The notes under the pieces: model-generated | Seen by the model: the letters and a program-made list of their open reading frames with translations, nothing else | Database searches by the model: none | What the model was told of the DNA's origin: nothing | Program-made: the position numbers and the translations under genes | Shown here: positions 1 through 8,624 of the stretch, in pieces | Layout: each line of letters opens with the position of its first letter | Numbering within the stretch: the stretch's first letter is position 1 | Assembly: GCA_021738485.1 (NCBI GenBank) | Contig: JAIPBX010000004.1 | Coordinates: forward strand, 1-62,914 | Source of the DNA: Bacteroidales bacterium | GTDB taxonomy: Bacteria; Bacteroidota; Bacteroidia; Bacteroidales; JAIPAH01 | Direction of reading: 5' to 3' | Length of the DNA: 62,914 nt

Positions 1-775
1 GCGTCTTGCCCAGTTGGTTTTCCACCAGTTCCCGAATATGGGGAGCCACCTCACGCATAGAAAAATGGAATACTTTTTCCCCGTCGAGAGCCACATTTAT
101 TCCATTTCTCATAATACCATTCCCATAATCCTTGTATTCGAGGGATTCTTTGGTAATAAATTTCCGAAGACCTCCTTCCGGGATAATAATGGCATCGTAG
201 CCGCTACCGTCCGACTGAAGGTTAAAAGTCATTTTAGGAGCGTTTTCGTCGAACTCCAGCGCCGTAGCTGTCCCTGCATCCCCAAACAATAGATACGTAC
301 TTTTATCGTGGTAGGAAGAGGTAGCTGTTGAAACATCCCCCACAAGCATCAGGGCCTTCTTAACGCCCCCATTGCTGATAAGACTGGAAAGCTGCGAAAG
401 CCCATAAACATATCCTGAACATCCCAGGTTCACGTCATAAGCCATAGTCGTTTTGGGGAGACCCATTTTATCTTGCAACACAATAGATGTGGCAGGTAAA
501 ATGTAGTCTGCTGCCTGAGTTACAAGCACCAGCGCATCTACTTCCTCTCTTTTCCAATTCAGCTCCTCCAGAAGTTTTTCAGCGGCTGTTTGACATAAAT
601 CGGCTGTCGTTACTCCTTTTTCAGCCACCCGTCTTTTTTCAATACCGGTAGTCTTCACATACATCTGCTTCTCCTTCATGGAGGTGAGCTCATAATCGTA
701 ATTAGACTCTTCATTCTTAGGTACGCACGCTGCTATCCCCGAAATGCGCGTTCTTGGTATATTTAGTATAGCCAT
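1..775 (-). CDS. 3-oxoacyl-ACP synthase III (KAS III/FabH-like), 3' part outside window
   Basis: The minus-strand frame opens with ATG at 775 and is still open at the window edge, giving about 258 residues without the C-terminus. It matches the ketoacyl-ACP synthase III fold. The catalytic cysteine is Cys119 in DVNLGCSGYVYG, and the phosphate-loop-like stretch FGDAGTATAL follows. The catalytic His and Asn normally lie further C-terminal and fall beyond base 1, so they cannot be checked. KAS III enzymes condense an acyl-CoA with malonyl-ACP. The start codon directly abuts the stop of the upstream acyl carrier protein gene, so the two are almost certainly co-transcribed. A dedicated ACP next to a KAS III homologue suggests a specialised lipid or polyketide-like pathway continuing off the left edge rather than housekeeping fabH. 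That last point is inference. Confidence 0.9.
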   Translation of the reverse strand, partial: MAILNIPRTRISGIAACVPKNEESNYDYELTSMKEKQMYVKTTGIEKRRVAEKGVTTADLCQTAAEKLLEELNWKREEVDALVLVTQAADYILPATSIVLQDKMGLPKTTMAYDVNLGCSGYVYGLSQLSSLISNGGVKKALMLVGDVSTATSSYHDKSTYLLFGDAGTATALEFDENAPKMTFNLQSDGSGYDAIIIPEGGLRKFITKESLEYKDYGNGIMRNGINVALDGEKVFHFSMREVAPHIRELVENQLGKT

Positions 776-1015
776 TTAACTCGCTTCTTTTAATTCCAGC
801 ACCCGGCTATAAAGATCATTTATGGTCTCAGCTTGCTGGATGTCTTCGGCGTTTATCGATACATCATACTCACTATCCACCAGTGCTATAATAATTAATG
901 CATTCACCGAATTCCACTCAAAATACTCTCTAAAATTACTATCGGGTTTCAATGTCCCGGGTTCCAGCTCTTCAAATTCGTCTTCAATTTTTTCAATGAA
1001 TTTTTCCACACTCAT
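776..1015 (-). CDS. acyl carrier protein
   Basis: This 79-residue acidic helical protein has the size and pattern of an acyl carrier protein. The usual DSL phosphopantetheine site appears as WNSVNAL, with Ser36 as the expected attachment residue. Trp-Asn instead of Asp-Ser-Leu marks it as divergent from housekeeping AcpP. The later helix reads INAEDIQQAETINDLYSRV, as in ACPs. Its stop is immediately followed by the ATG of the KAS III gene, so it is probably the dedicated carrier for that enzyme. A TAAATTTG box lies about 25 bases upstream of the start. Confidence 0.88.
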   Translation of the reverse strand: MSVEKFIEKIEDEFEELEPGTLKPDSNFREYFEWNSVNALIIIALVDSEYDVSINAEDIQQAETINDLYSRVLELKEAS

Positions 1016-1040
1016 AACTTTTCTTTACTTTATTCTCCTG

Positions 1041-1048
1041 CAAATTTA
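1041..1048 (-). promoter_or_regulatory. putative Bacteroidota -7 box for the ACP/KAS III operon
   Basis: Read on the minus strand the bases are TAAATTTG, matching the Bacteroidota -7 consensus TAnnTTTG. It lies about 26 bases upstream of the ACP start. No clear TTG element is seen at the expected upstream distance. Confidence 0.45.
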
Positions 1049-1230
1049 GTTAATTATAGTCAGATCTGCTTTTCATTCCAGGTAAATAAAAGCAATTGTC
1101 TATACTTGTTTCTTTCGGTGTAAATATAAAAAAATAAGCCAAGCAATCAATTTTTTTCGCTATTTAACAGGAGACAACCAAAAGCGGGAAAAGCCCCTAC
1201 TCTAAAACCTATTAATATGTGTTTAACTTA

Positions 1231-3681
1231 TCAGAAGGGCTCATCCGGCCCTCCCCCTCCGAAAATATGAGATTCCTCTCTTTCGGCATCGTTATCTTTA
1301 AGTTCGTAAGAAATTGAAAGCGAGAAAAACGTGCCGGATCGCCATTGAAATTTCTGACGCGCTTCGAAGTTGCTCCCGTCAACACGACTACGGTAAACAT
1401 CTGTATTGAAAACATCGCGTGCACTAAACGAGACGTGACCTCTGTTGTTGAGGAAATCCTTTCTCAGCCCCATATCCACTTCATACATTGCCTCTTCTGT
1501 ATCCTGCCCCTCCTTTTCCGGAGCCCTGTAATCGGCATTTACCTCAAATTCGAACCAGTTCTTTACATCAAAATTGAAGCTGGCGCGGGCATCCATGGTG
1601 TAGGATGAATTGTTCAGACTCTCGCCGGCGGCGTAACCACTGGTGCTTCCGTGATAAAAGTAACTGCTGATGCTGAAATCCCACCAATCGAAGATTTCAT
1701 TGCTGTAGCGTGTTTCAATCCCAGCGTTATCCCTGGAAGCAAGATTAAATGGTTTGCTGATTGTAATTCCTTCCGTATTAACCGTATCCACATTTTCAAT
1801 TTCATTCACAGTACGGCGGTAGAAAGCTCCTACATAAACGGAGCGTTCTTCTTTGTTGTTGATGTATCCAAGGTCGTAAGCGCCGGTGTATTCCGGGTCG
1901 AGCAGCGGATTACCCGTACGGTAATTCCGGTTATTGCTAAACGTGTTATACGGATTCAATTCCCTGAAATAGGGGCGGTCGAGCCGGCGGCTGTAACTGG
2001 CCTGAACCGAGTTGGTTTCTGTAATATGGTAAGTTAATGAGGCACTGGGAAACAAGTCGTAATAGGATCTTTCATTGGCCGCCTCATCGGTTAACAATTC
2101 CGTATCGATCCGGGTAACCTCAAACCGGATGCCGGCCTGGTAGCTGAAGGCGCCCCTTCTGTTTCCATACATGGCATAGACTCCGTAGATTTCCTCATCA
2201 TAAAAGAACGTATTCGAAAAACGATCCAGAGTATTCCATGGGTCAGCCTCCGAAGGGCGCTGTTCGACATTATACTTGTTTTCAATGGTACGATACTCGC
2301 CCCGGAAACCGGTTTCAAATTTTCCGTCTTCACTAAACGGGTAGGTATAATCCAGCTTTGCCAGGTAGCCCTGCACATCTGTATCGTTGAGGGAATTCTG
2401 GAAGAGGGCTGTATCCTGGCTCTCGCCGGGAAGCCCCATGGTTTCCACTAAGCTGGCATCCTCCGTTTCCACACTGCTGCGGGCCTGCAAATCAGCCGTC
2501 AGCTTGTGGTCATCCTCCCCGAAAGTTTTCTCATAATTCATGTTCAGCTCATATTCACCTTCTTTCTCTTCCTCCAGTTCATCTCTAATGGTTCTGCGGG
2601 TGAGGTTATCGGAGACAAACTGATTCCCCGTGTAGTCTCTGAAGGTAAGATCGGTGTAATTGTCCTCATTAGCGACGCTGTATACCCCTGATATTTTAAG
2701 CACATCGTTGGGGGTAAAGTAAAAATCTGATCCGAACTGGAAATTATGGTTTACTCCTCCTCTTGTTCTGTCGCGGTCGGTCCATAAAGAATAGGTGGTA
2801 TCCGGTAAGTTATAAGTTTGTTTACGCCATCCTCCTCCGGGATGTTCATCGGTACTGACGTTGTAGCTACCAAAAATGTTATACCATTTTTTGCGGTAAT
2901 TCATACGCACCGAAGCGCCATGATCTTTCGGGTGACCGGCTTCCAGGGTAAACTGTCCGTTGAGGCCCCAGTTTTGCCCCTCTTCCAGGATGATGTTGAT
3001 GATACCTGCCGCGCCTTGTGCTTCATACTTGGCAGATGGATTCGTAATGATTTCTACTCGCTTGATTTGATTGGCCGGAAAATACCGCAGGATTTCCGAT
3101 CCCGAAAGACCCATCATGCTGGAGGGCTTCCCATTAACCAGGATTCTGACGCCCTGGCTTCCCCTTAGGCTGATATTCCCTTCGATATCGGTAGATACCG
3201 CCGGAATATTATCCAGCACTTCGGCAGCACTGGCGCCCGAATTACTCAGGTCGGTTCCCACATTAAATATTTTTTTTCCTCCCTGCATGGTCATTCGACT
3301 CTGTTCACCGGTAACCACAAACTCCGAGAGTTGCTTCTGATCGGGCATTAAAGAAATGGTTCCTAAATTTTTGCTGGGCTTAGATTCCCGGAGGCGAACC
3401 GCTGATTTAATTTTAGGCTGGTGGGAAACATACTGAACTTTCAGCATATACTCTCCCGGGGCTGCCTGCAGCTTGAACTTACCTGTTGAGTCGGTAATCG
3501 TACCTTTGGCAATAGTTGAATCGCCGGGATTCAGAAGAGCTACAGAGGCTCGGTACAAAGGCTCACCGGTTTGAGCATCTTTTACCGTACCGGTGATTTT
3601 AGGATAGGTGGCTTCCTGTGAAAAGCTTATGGATGAAATCACTAAAATTATTAAAACGAAAACTCCTTTGATTTTGTGCAT
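1231..3681 (-). CDS. TonB-dependent outer membrane receptor, OMP_b-brl_3 type
   Basis: An 816-residue outer-membrane receptor. A signal peptide (residues 1-21, ending SISFSQ) is followed by a carboxypeptidase-regulatory-like beta-sandwich (about 25-110, TGTVKDAQTGEPLYRASVAL). Next comes a plug domain (about 120-235) with the typical stretches LRGSQGVRILVNGKPS and IKRVEIITNPSAKYEAQGAAG, and then a long beta-barrel of aromatic-rich strands. This layout is the outer membrane beta-barrel family common in Bacteroidota, related to but distinct from SusC. No SusD-like partner is adjacent, so the ligand cannot be inferred; peptide, siderophore or metal uptake are all possible. It is transcribed alone toward the ACP operon, with about 215 bases between them and no convincing terminator. 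Confidence 0.9.
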   Translation of the reverse strand: MHKIKGVFVLIILVISSISFSQEATYPKITGTVKDAQTGEPLYRASVALLNPGDSTIAKGTITDSTGKFKLQAAPGEYMLKVQYVSHQPKIKSAVRLRESKPSKNLGTISLMPDQKQLSEFVVTGEQSRMTMQGGKKIFNVGTDLSNSGASAAEVLDNIPAVSTDIEGNISLRGSQGVRILVNGKPSSMMGLSGSEILRYFPANQIKRVEIITNPSAKYEAQGAAGIINIILEEGQNWGLNGQFTLEAGHPKDHGASVRMNYRKKWYNIFGSYNVSTDEHPGGGWRKQTYNLPDTTYSLWTDRDRTRGGVNHNFQFGSDFYFTPNDVLKISGVYSVANEDNYTDLTFRDYTGNQFVSDNLTRRTIRDELEEEKEGEYELNMNYEKTFGEDDHKLTADLQARSSVETEDASLVETMGLPGESQDTALFQNSLNDTDVQGYLAKLDYTYPFSEDGKFETGFRGEYRTIENKYNVEQRPSEADPWNTLDRFSNTFFYDEEIYGVYAMYGNRRGAFSYQAGIRFEVTRIDTELLTDEAANERSYYDLFPSASLTYHITETNSVQASYSRRLDRPYFRELNPYNTFSNNRNYRTGNPLLDPEYTGAYDLGYINNKEERSVYVGAFYRRTVNEIENVDTVNTEGITISKPFNLASRDNAGIETRYSNEIFDWWDFSISSYFYHGSTSGYAAGESLNNSSYTMDARASFNFDVKNWFEFEVNADYRAPEKEGQDTEEAMYEVDMGLRKDFLNNRGHVSFSARDVFNTDVYRSRVDGSNFEARQKFQWRSGTFFSLSISYELKDNDAEREESHIFGGGGPDEPF

Positions 3682-3926
3682 AAAAATTATCTTCTTCTTT
3701 TGTGCTCAATTTATTTTGACAAATTATTCCTCTATTTCTTTCGGGTATTTGTACTTAACTACAAATAAACCCTCCAAACTGTTCGGATAATCACTTGAAA
3801 GTCCTACTATAAATATTCCATCCACCAATGATTGTTACTTTCTGTTAATTTAAATGGAAAATGTTTCAAATGAAAAATTAAGTCTATTTCAGTAAAAAAA
3901 TTTTTTATAATTGTAAAAAAATCGGA

Positions 3927-5312
3927 ATGACAAGAAAACATAAACTATTATTAATCAATCCTCAAAATCAGCACCGGAAAGGGTTCACACTTTCAATTAC
4001 TTCTGTATATCCTCCTTTAAGCCTTGGGATTATAGCTGCACTTACTCCGGAGAATTGGAATATTGAAATATTAGATGAAAATTTTGATCGGTTTGAAAAT
4101 AAGGAGGATAAATATGCTGATTTGGTGGGTATAACAGCATTTACTTCCAACGCATATCGTGCTTATGAGATTGCGGCATATTACCTCAAAAAAAGCATTC
4201 CTGTTGTTTTGGGAGGTATCCATGCCACGATGAGGGCTGAAGAAGCGGCCCGATATGTAACTACAGTCTTTAAAGGAGAAGCGGAAAGTAAATGGCCCCA
4301 AGTTATTGATGATTTTGAAAAAGGAGTATTAAAATCAGAATATAATGGTGGACGTCCCTCGATGGATTTGGTGCCCATAGCTCGTCATGATCTTTTTCAT
4401 CCGAATTACATTTTCAATAGCATTCAAACGACAAGAGGATGTCCATATAAGTGTGACTTCTGTTCGGTACACCAGTTTAACGGCACACGCCACCGATTGA
4501 GACCTGTCAATGATATTCTGGATGAAATCGAACAACTACCTGATAAATTACTGGGATTCATTGATGATAATTTTTTTGGGCACTCAAAAAAAAGCAAAGA
4601 GCATTCGTATGAAATTCTGAAAGGAATGATAGACCGGGGTATTAAAAAGGAATGGTTTATTCAGTCAAGTATTAATATTGCGGATGATCCTGAGTTTTTG
4701 AATCTTGCCTCAAAAGCCGGTTGCCGGGAGGTATTGATCGGTGTTGAATCCGAGAATATCCATCAGCTCAAGCAATCGAACAAAATACTTAATGCAAAAA
4801 TTTCACCTGCGCTTTTTAAAACGAAATTCAAGAAAATCCGAAAGAAAGGGATTGCTGTTTTAGGTGCGTTTATCTTTGGAATGGACGGAGATACTGAGGC
4901 GGATCTTTTTCACCGATTAAAATTCATTAAGAGGTCAGGGGTAGATGTTATCCAGGCCACAATTTTAACCCCTTACCCTGGTACAGAATTGTTTGAGCGG
5001 ATGCAAGCTGAAAATCGATTGTATAAGAATAACTTTCCTGAAGATTGGCAGCATTATCATGCAGAAGAAGTTGTAATTAAACCCGATCAAATGGCGCCGG
5101 AAGAATTAGAACGAATTATGTATGAAATATGGCAAAACGTTTATAATAAAAGATTTATGCGAATGCGATTCTTAAAATCCTTACTGGTTCTTAAAAACGT
5201 AAAATCGGCTTATTGGGCTTACGCAGGTAATTGGAATTACCGGCGTATTGTTTTTGAAAAAAGTGGCTATGACCCTGATAAGCATCCTGACAAACAAAAA
5301 ACACCAGCGTAA
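3927..5312 (+). CDS. B12-binding-domain-type radical SAM protein (copy 1)
   Basis: A 461-residue protein with an N-terminal Rossmann-like cobalamin-binding-type domain (about 1-140: VGITAFTSNAYRAYEIA, VLGGIHATM, FKGEAE) and a radical SAM TIM barrel. The [4Fe-4S]/SAM motif CPYKCDFC (C-x3-C-x2-C) lies near residue 173 inside TTRGCPYKCDFCSV. I see no DxHxxG motif, so cobalamin would have to bind base-on or not at all. The C-terminus ends in YDPDKHPDKQ. Relatives modify lipids, antibiotics or tetrapyrroles, and the substrate here is unknown. It is a close paralogue of the next gene, 95 bases downstream, and shares its length, motifs and C-terminal signature, which points to tandem duplication. 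Confidence 0.88.
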   Translation: MTRKHKLLLINPQNQHRKGFTLSITSVYPPLSLGIIAALTPENWNIEILDENFDRFENKEDKYADLVGITAFTSNAYRAYEIAAYYLKKSIPVVLGGIHATMRAEEAARYVTTVFKGEAESKWPQVIDDFEKGVLKSEYNGGRPSMDLVPIARHDLFHPNYIFNSIQTTRGCPYKCDFCSVHQFNGTRHRLRPVNDILDEIEQLPDKLLGFIDDNFFGHSKKSKEHSYEILKGMIDRGIKKEWFIQSSINIADDPEFLNLASKAGCREVLIGVESENIHQLKQSNKILNAKISPALFKTKFKKIRKKGIAVLGAFIFGMDGDTEADLFHRLKFIKRSGVDVIQATILTPYPGTELFERMQAENRLYKNNFPEDWQHYHAEEVVIKPDQMAPEELERIMYEIWQNVYNKRFMRMRFLKSLLVLKNVKSAYWAYAGNWNYRRIVFEKSGYDPDKHPDKQKTPA

Positions 5313-5407
5313 TCAGGGTGTTAATACGAAACTAAAAAGGGTAACCATAACATTAAGCATTTGTTTCTTTAAAATAAATTATTTTAGCTGTTTAAAATCC
5401 GTATACA

Positions 5408-6835
5408 ATGAAATTGCTTTTAATAAATCCACTCAACCAATACCGTAAAGGATTTTCATTATCCTGGACAAATGTATATCCCCCAATTGCACTTGGTATA
5501 CTGGCTTCACTCACACCAAAACATTGGGATATAGAAATTATTGATGAGAATTTTGATAAATTTGAAAACCTCGATGAAAAACGAAAAGAAGCTGATTTGG
5601 TAGGAATTACTTCTTTCAGTCCGAATGCTCCCCGGGCTTATGAAATTGCTTCCTATTTCAGAGAACGGAATATTCCGGTTGTTTATGGCGGAAATCATGC
5701 TACAATGATGGCCCAGGAAGCAGCAGATTATGTTGATGTGGTTTTTAAAGGAGAAGCCGAAACAAAATGGCATGAAGTAATAGAAGATTTCGAAAACAAC
5801 CGGCTAAAACCTTTATATGATGGAGGGCAACCAAATTTAAAAGAAATGCCCCCGGCACGGCATGATTTATTTCATAACAATTACATTTTTAGCTCTATCC
5901 AAACTACCCGTGGCTGCCCGTTCAAATGCGATTTCTGTTCAGTCCATGTGTTCAACGGAACTAGACACAGATTACGTCCTGCAAATGATATTTTAGATGA
6001 ACTTGAATCTATTTCTCATAAATTAGTATTTATTGTTGATGACAATTTCTATGGATATTCCACAGCCAGCAAAAATCATGCATATGAGATAATGGAGGGG
6101 ATGCTGGAACGGGGGATTAAAAAAGACTGGTATGCGCAAACTTCTATGAATGTAGCTGATGATGAAAAATTCCTGAAACTTGCAGCAAAAAGTGGTTGTA
6201 AGGAACTTTTTATCGGTGTGGAAACTGACGATCCGGAACAACTAAAAAGTACAAATAAAAGATATAATGCGAAAGTAGCGCCGGAAAATTTCCGAAAAAA
6301 ATTCAAAAAGATTCAAAAGCATGGTATTGCCGTTTTGGGTGCTTTTATTTTTGGGTTGGACGGGGATACAAAAGAGGCCCTTTACCGGCGGGCAAAATTT
6401 ATCGAAAAAGTAGGGGTGGACACTATTCAAACGTCTCTATTGATGACTCCACCCGGTACAGACTTGTTTGACCGCATGAAAAAAGCCGGGCGCATGCTAC
6501 GTACAAACTTCCCCAAAGACTGGGAAAGATATCATTCGGCTGAAGTAATATTACAGCCTGAGAACATGTCTCCTGAAGAATTGCAACACCATATGTATAT
6601 TATTTGGCACAAGCTATACAATAAAGCCGCTATCCGCAAACGCTTTTTAAAAACGCTTTGGCGTACAAAAAGCTTTAAAGCTGCACTGTGGGCTTATATA
6701 GGCAACACCCATTATCGGAGTATGGTATTTGAAAACGGGGGCTATAATCCTGACAAACATCCGGATAAGCAAGAGCGAATTTTTCTTGAGCCGGTTACAC
6801 ATAAAAAAATGGAACGACCAGACAATATTTATTAG
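5408..6835 (+). CDS. B12-binding-domain-type radical SAM protein (copy 2)
   Basis: A 475-residue tandem paralogue of the preceding gene. It aligns from the first residues (KLLLINPLNQYRKGFSLS) to the tail (YNPDKHPDKQ), then adds about 17 residues. The radical SAM motif is CPFKCDFC in TTRGCPFKCDFCSVHVFNGT. The B12-type N-terminal domain contains VYGGNHATMM and again lacks DxHxxG. The many substitutions between the copies mean the duplication is not recent, and the two may act on different substrates or successive steps. It ends seven bases before the convergent acyl-CoA ligase gene. Nothing nearby names the product. Confidence 0.88.
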   Translation: MKLLLINPLNQYRKGFSLSWTNVYPPIALGILASLTPKHWDIEIIDENFDKFENLDEKRKEADLVGITSFSPNAPRAYEIASYFRERNIPVVYGGNHATMMAQEAADYVDVVFKGEAETKWHEVIEDFENNRLKPLYDGGQPNLKEMPPARHDLFHNNYIFSSIQTTRGCPFKCDFCSVHVFNGTRHRLRPANDILDELESISHKLVFIVDDNFYGYSTASKNHAYEIMEGMLERGIKKDWYAQTSMNVADDEKFLKLAAKSGCKELFIGVETDDPEQLKSTNKRYNAKVAPENFRKKFKKIQKHGIAVLGAFIFGLDGDTKEALYRRAKFIEKVGVDTIQTSLLMTPPGTDLFDRMKKAGRMLRTNFPKDWERYHSAEVILQPENMSPEELQHHMYIIWHKLYNKAAIRKRFLKTLWRTKSFKAALWAYIGNTHYRSMVFENGGYNPDKHPDKQERIFLEPVTHKKMERPDNIY

Positions 6836-6842
6836 TCAATTT

Positions 6843-8621
6843 TCAGCGTTCCCGTGACTCATAAAAAGACTGTATTTCCCGGGCATACCGCTTCACCAAA
6901 TTATTCCTTTTCAACTTCATCGAAGGAGTGAGTTCGCCGTTTTCGATCGACCATTCATCTGTTAAAACTTTATAGGCTTTAATTTGATGGGTATCTCTGG
7001 CTTGTTCGTTATAGGTCTTAATCAGTTCTTCGATGTAGGCATGTATATCTTTGTTTTGCCTTAGTTTTTCAACCTTATCGCTGACCTGATTTTGTCTGGC
7101 CCATTTTTTTGCATAATCCTGGTTTAATACAAAAAAAGCCGATAAATAATCCTTGTATTCCCCAACAACAAATACATGTTCGACAAAAGATGATAGCTTT
7201 AGTTGATTCTCAATACGTTCAGGATAAACGTAAGTTCCGGAAGCATTTTTAAAAATATTTTTCTTCCTTCCTGAGATCGTTAAATATTGTTTTTCATCTA
7301 GCAGCCCGATATCGCCGGTATGAAAATACCCCTCTTCATCAATGCTTTCATTGGTGAGTTCCGGATGCTTATAATACCCTTGCATCTTACCCGGACCTTT
7401 TGCTAAAATTTCGCCGTCTTCAGCAATTTTTACAGAAGCATTTACAAGAGGTTGTCCCACAGTTCCTGCTTTATCAAACTCAAGGTTATTGAATGATATA
7501 AGCGGAGCCATTTCTGTCACTCCATAGCCCTCATGAACAGTGATGCCGGCAATGTTAAAAAAAGCATATATATCTCGCGATAAAGCAGAGCCTCCGCAGA
7601 TTATCTTTCTTAGCCTCCCCCCCATCATTGCTCGCCATTTGCTATAAACCAGCTTATCGAAAATATTTTTCAAGAGTTTTTCCGTGAAGGAGAGCTCTTT
7701 GGCCCTATTTTTCTTACTTAGCGCAAAACTTAGCGCATACTTGTAAATAATTCGGGATATGCCTTTTAATTCCTGCTGTTTATTAATTATGCCTTTATAT
7801 ACTCTTTCAAGCAGTAGAGGAACGGTAATAAGTATACCCGGCCGAACATACGAGAAGTTGGATATAATATTGCTCATGCTTTCATTATAATAAATCGTCA
7901 ATCCTTTAATCATGAAAACATAGTTCGTCATTCTTTCATATGAATGCGACAGCGGCAGATAACTTAATACATTATCCGTATTTTCAACGCCGATACTACT
8001 GGCAGCTACGATAACATTGGATAAATGATTTCGATGTGTTAACATCACACCTTTGGGCATGGTGGTAGTGCCTGAAGTATATATGACCGAAGCAAGATCA
8101 TCCGGCGAAACTTTTTCTTTCTGGTGTGCTATCTTGTCTTGATAGCCTTTTTCTTTCCCGTCTTTCAATAAGTCGCGAAAAGCATTCACTTCCCCTTCAC
8201 TACCCTGATCATAAGAAAACACCATTGTTTCCGACGGAATATCCCAGGTACTCTTTAACTTTTTTAACAAGTGCCTATTGGATATGAAAATAAACCTTGG
8301 CTTAACTTCATCAAGAATATAAGCCATCTCATCTTGACTAATGGTCGGAAATAACGGTACATGGACAGCTCCCAACTGTAAAAGTCCCATATCCAGAAAA
8401 TTCCACTCAGGACGATTATCGGAAATATTGACAACCAATTCTCCTTTTTCCACTCCCAAATCAAGAAGAGAAGCACTTACTGCATTGGCATTGTCTATAA
8501 AATCCTGTTGCTTATAAACAACCCATTGCCCATTTCTTTTGCCGGCCAATGCCTCTTTATTTCCATATTTTTCCCTGGCAAAATAAATAATATCGAAAAG
8601 TCGCAGTATGTTGTTCTTCAT
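6843..8621 (-). CDS. long-chain acyl-CoA synthetase / AMP-dependent ligase
   Basis: A 592-residue member of the ANL superfamily, closest to long-chain fatty acid CoA ligases. It activates a carboxylic acid as acyl-AMP and transfers it to CoA. The P-loop motif VIYTSGTTTMPKGVMLTH is near residue 190, the adenine motif GYGVTEMAP near 370 and the hinge region YFHTGDIGLLDE near 440. The catalytic Lys region, PSMKLKRNNLVKRY, is near the C-terminus. No transmembrane segment stands out. It is the last gene of a tight operon behind the membrane-TPR gene (3-base gap) and mutS. Membrane phospholipid or exogenous fatty acid activation is the likely role; the exact substrate is not visible. Confidence 0.88.
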   Translation of the reverse strand: MKNNILRLFDIIYFAREKYGNKEALAGKRNGQWVVYKQQDFIDNANAVSASLLDLGVEKGELVVNISDNRPEWNFLDMGLLQLGAVHVPLFPTISQDEMAYILDEVKPRFIFISNRHLLKKLKSTWDIPSETMVFSYDQGSEGEVNAFRDLLKDGKEKGYQDKIAHQKEKVSPDDLASVIYTSGTTTMPKGVMLTHRNHLSNVIVAASSIGVENTDNVLSYLPLSHSYERMTNYVFMIKGLTIYYNESMSNIISNFSYVRPGILITVPLLLERVYKGIINKQQELKGISRIIYKYALSFALSKKNRAKELSFTEKLLKNIFDKLVYSKWRAMMGGRLRKIICGGSALSRDIYAFFNIAGITVHEGYGVTEMAPLISFNNLEFDKAGTVGQPLVNASVKIAEDGEILAKGPGKMQGYYKHPELTNESIDEEGYFHTGDIGLLDEKQYLTISGRKKNIFKNASGTYVYPERIENQLKLSSFVEHVFVVGEYKDYLSAFFVLNQDYAKKWARQNQVSDKVEKLRQNKDIHAYIEELIKTYNEQARDTHQIKAYKVLTDEWSIENGELTPSMKLKRNNLVKRYAREIQSFYESRER

Positions 8622-8624
8622 AAT

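Noticed and set aside
1131..1230. Possible terminator after the first TonB receptor gene
   Set aside because: The GGG/CCC pairing near 1180-1195 is only three or four bases and no T run follows in the right place.
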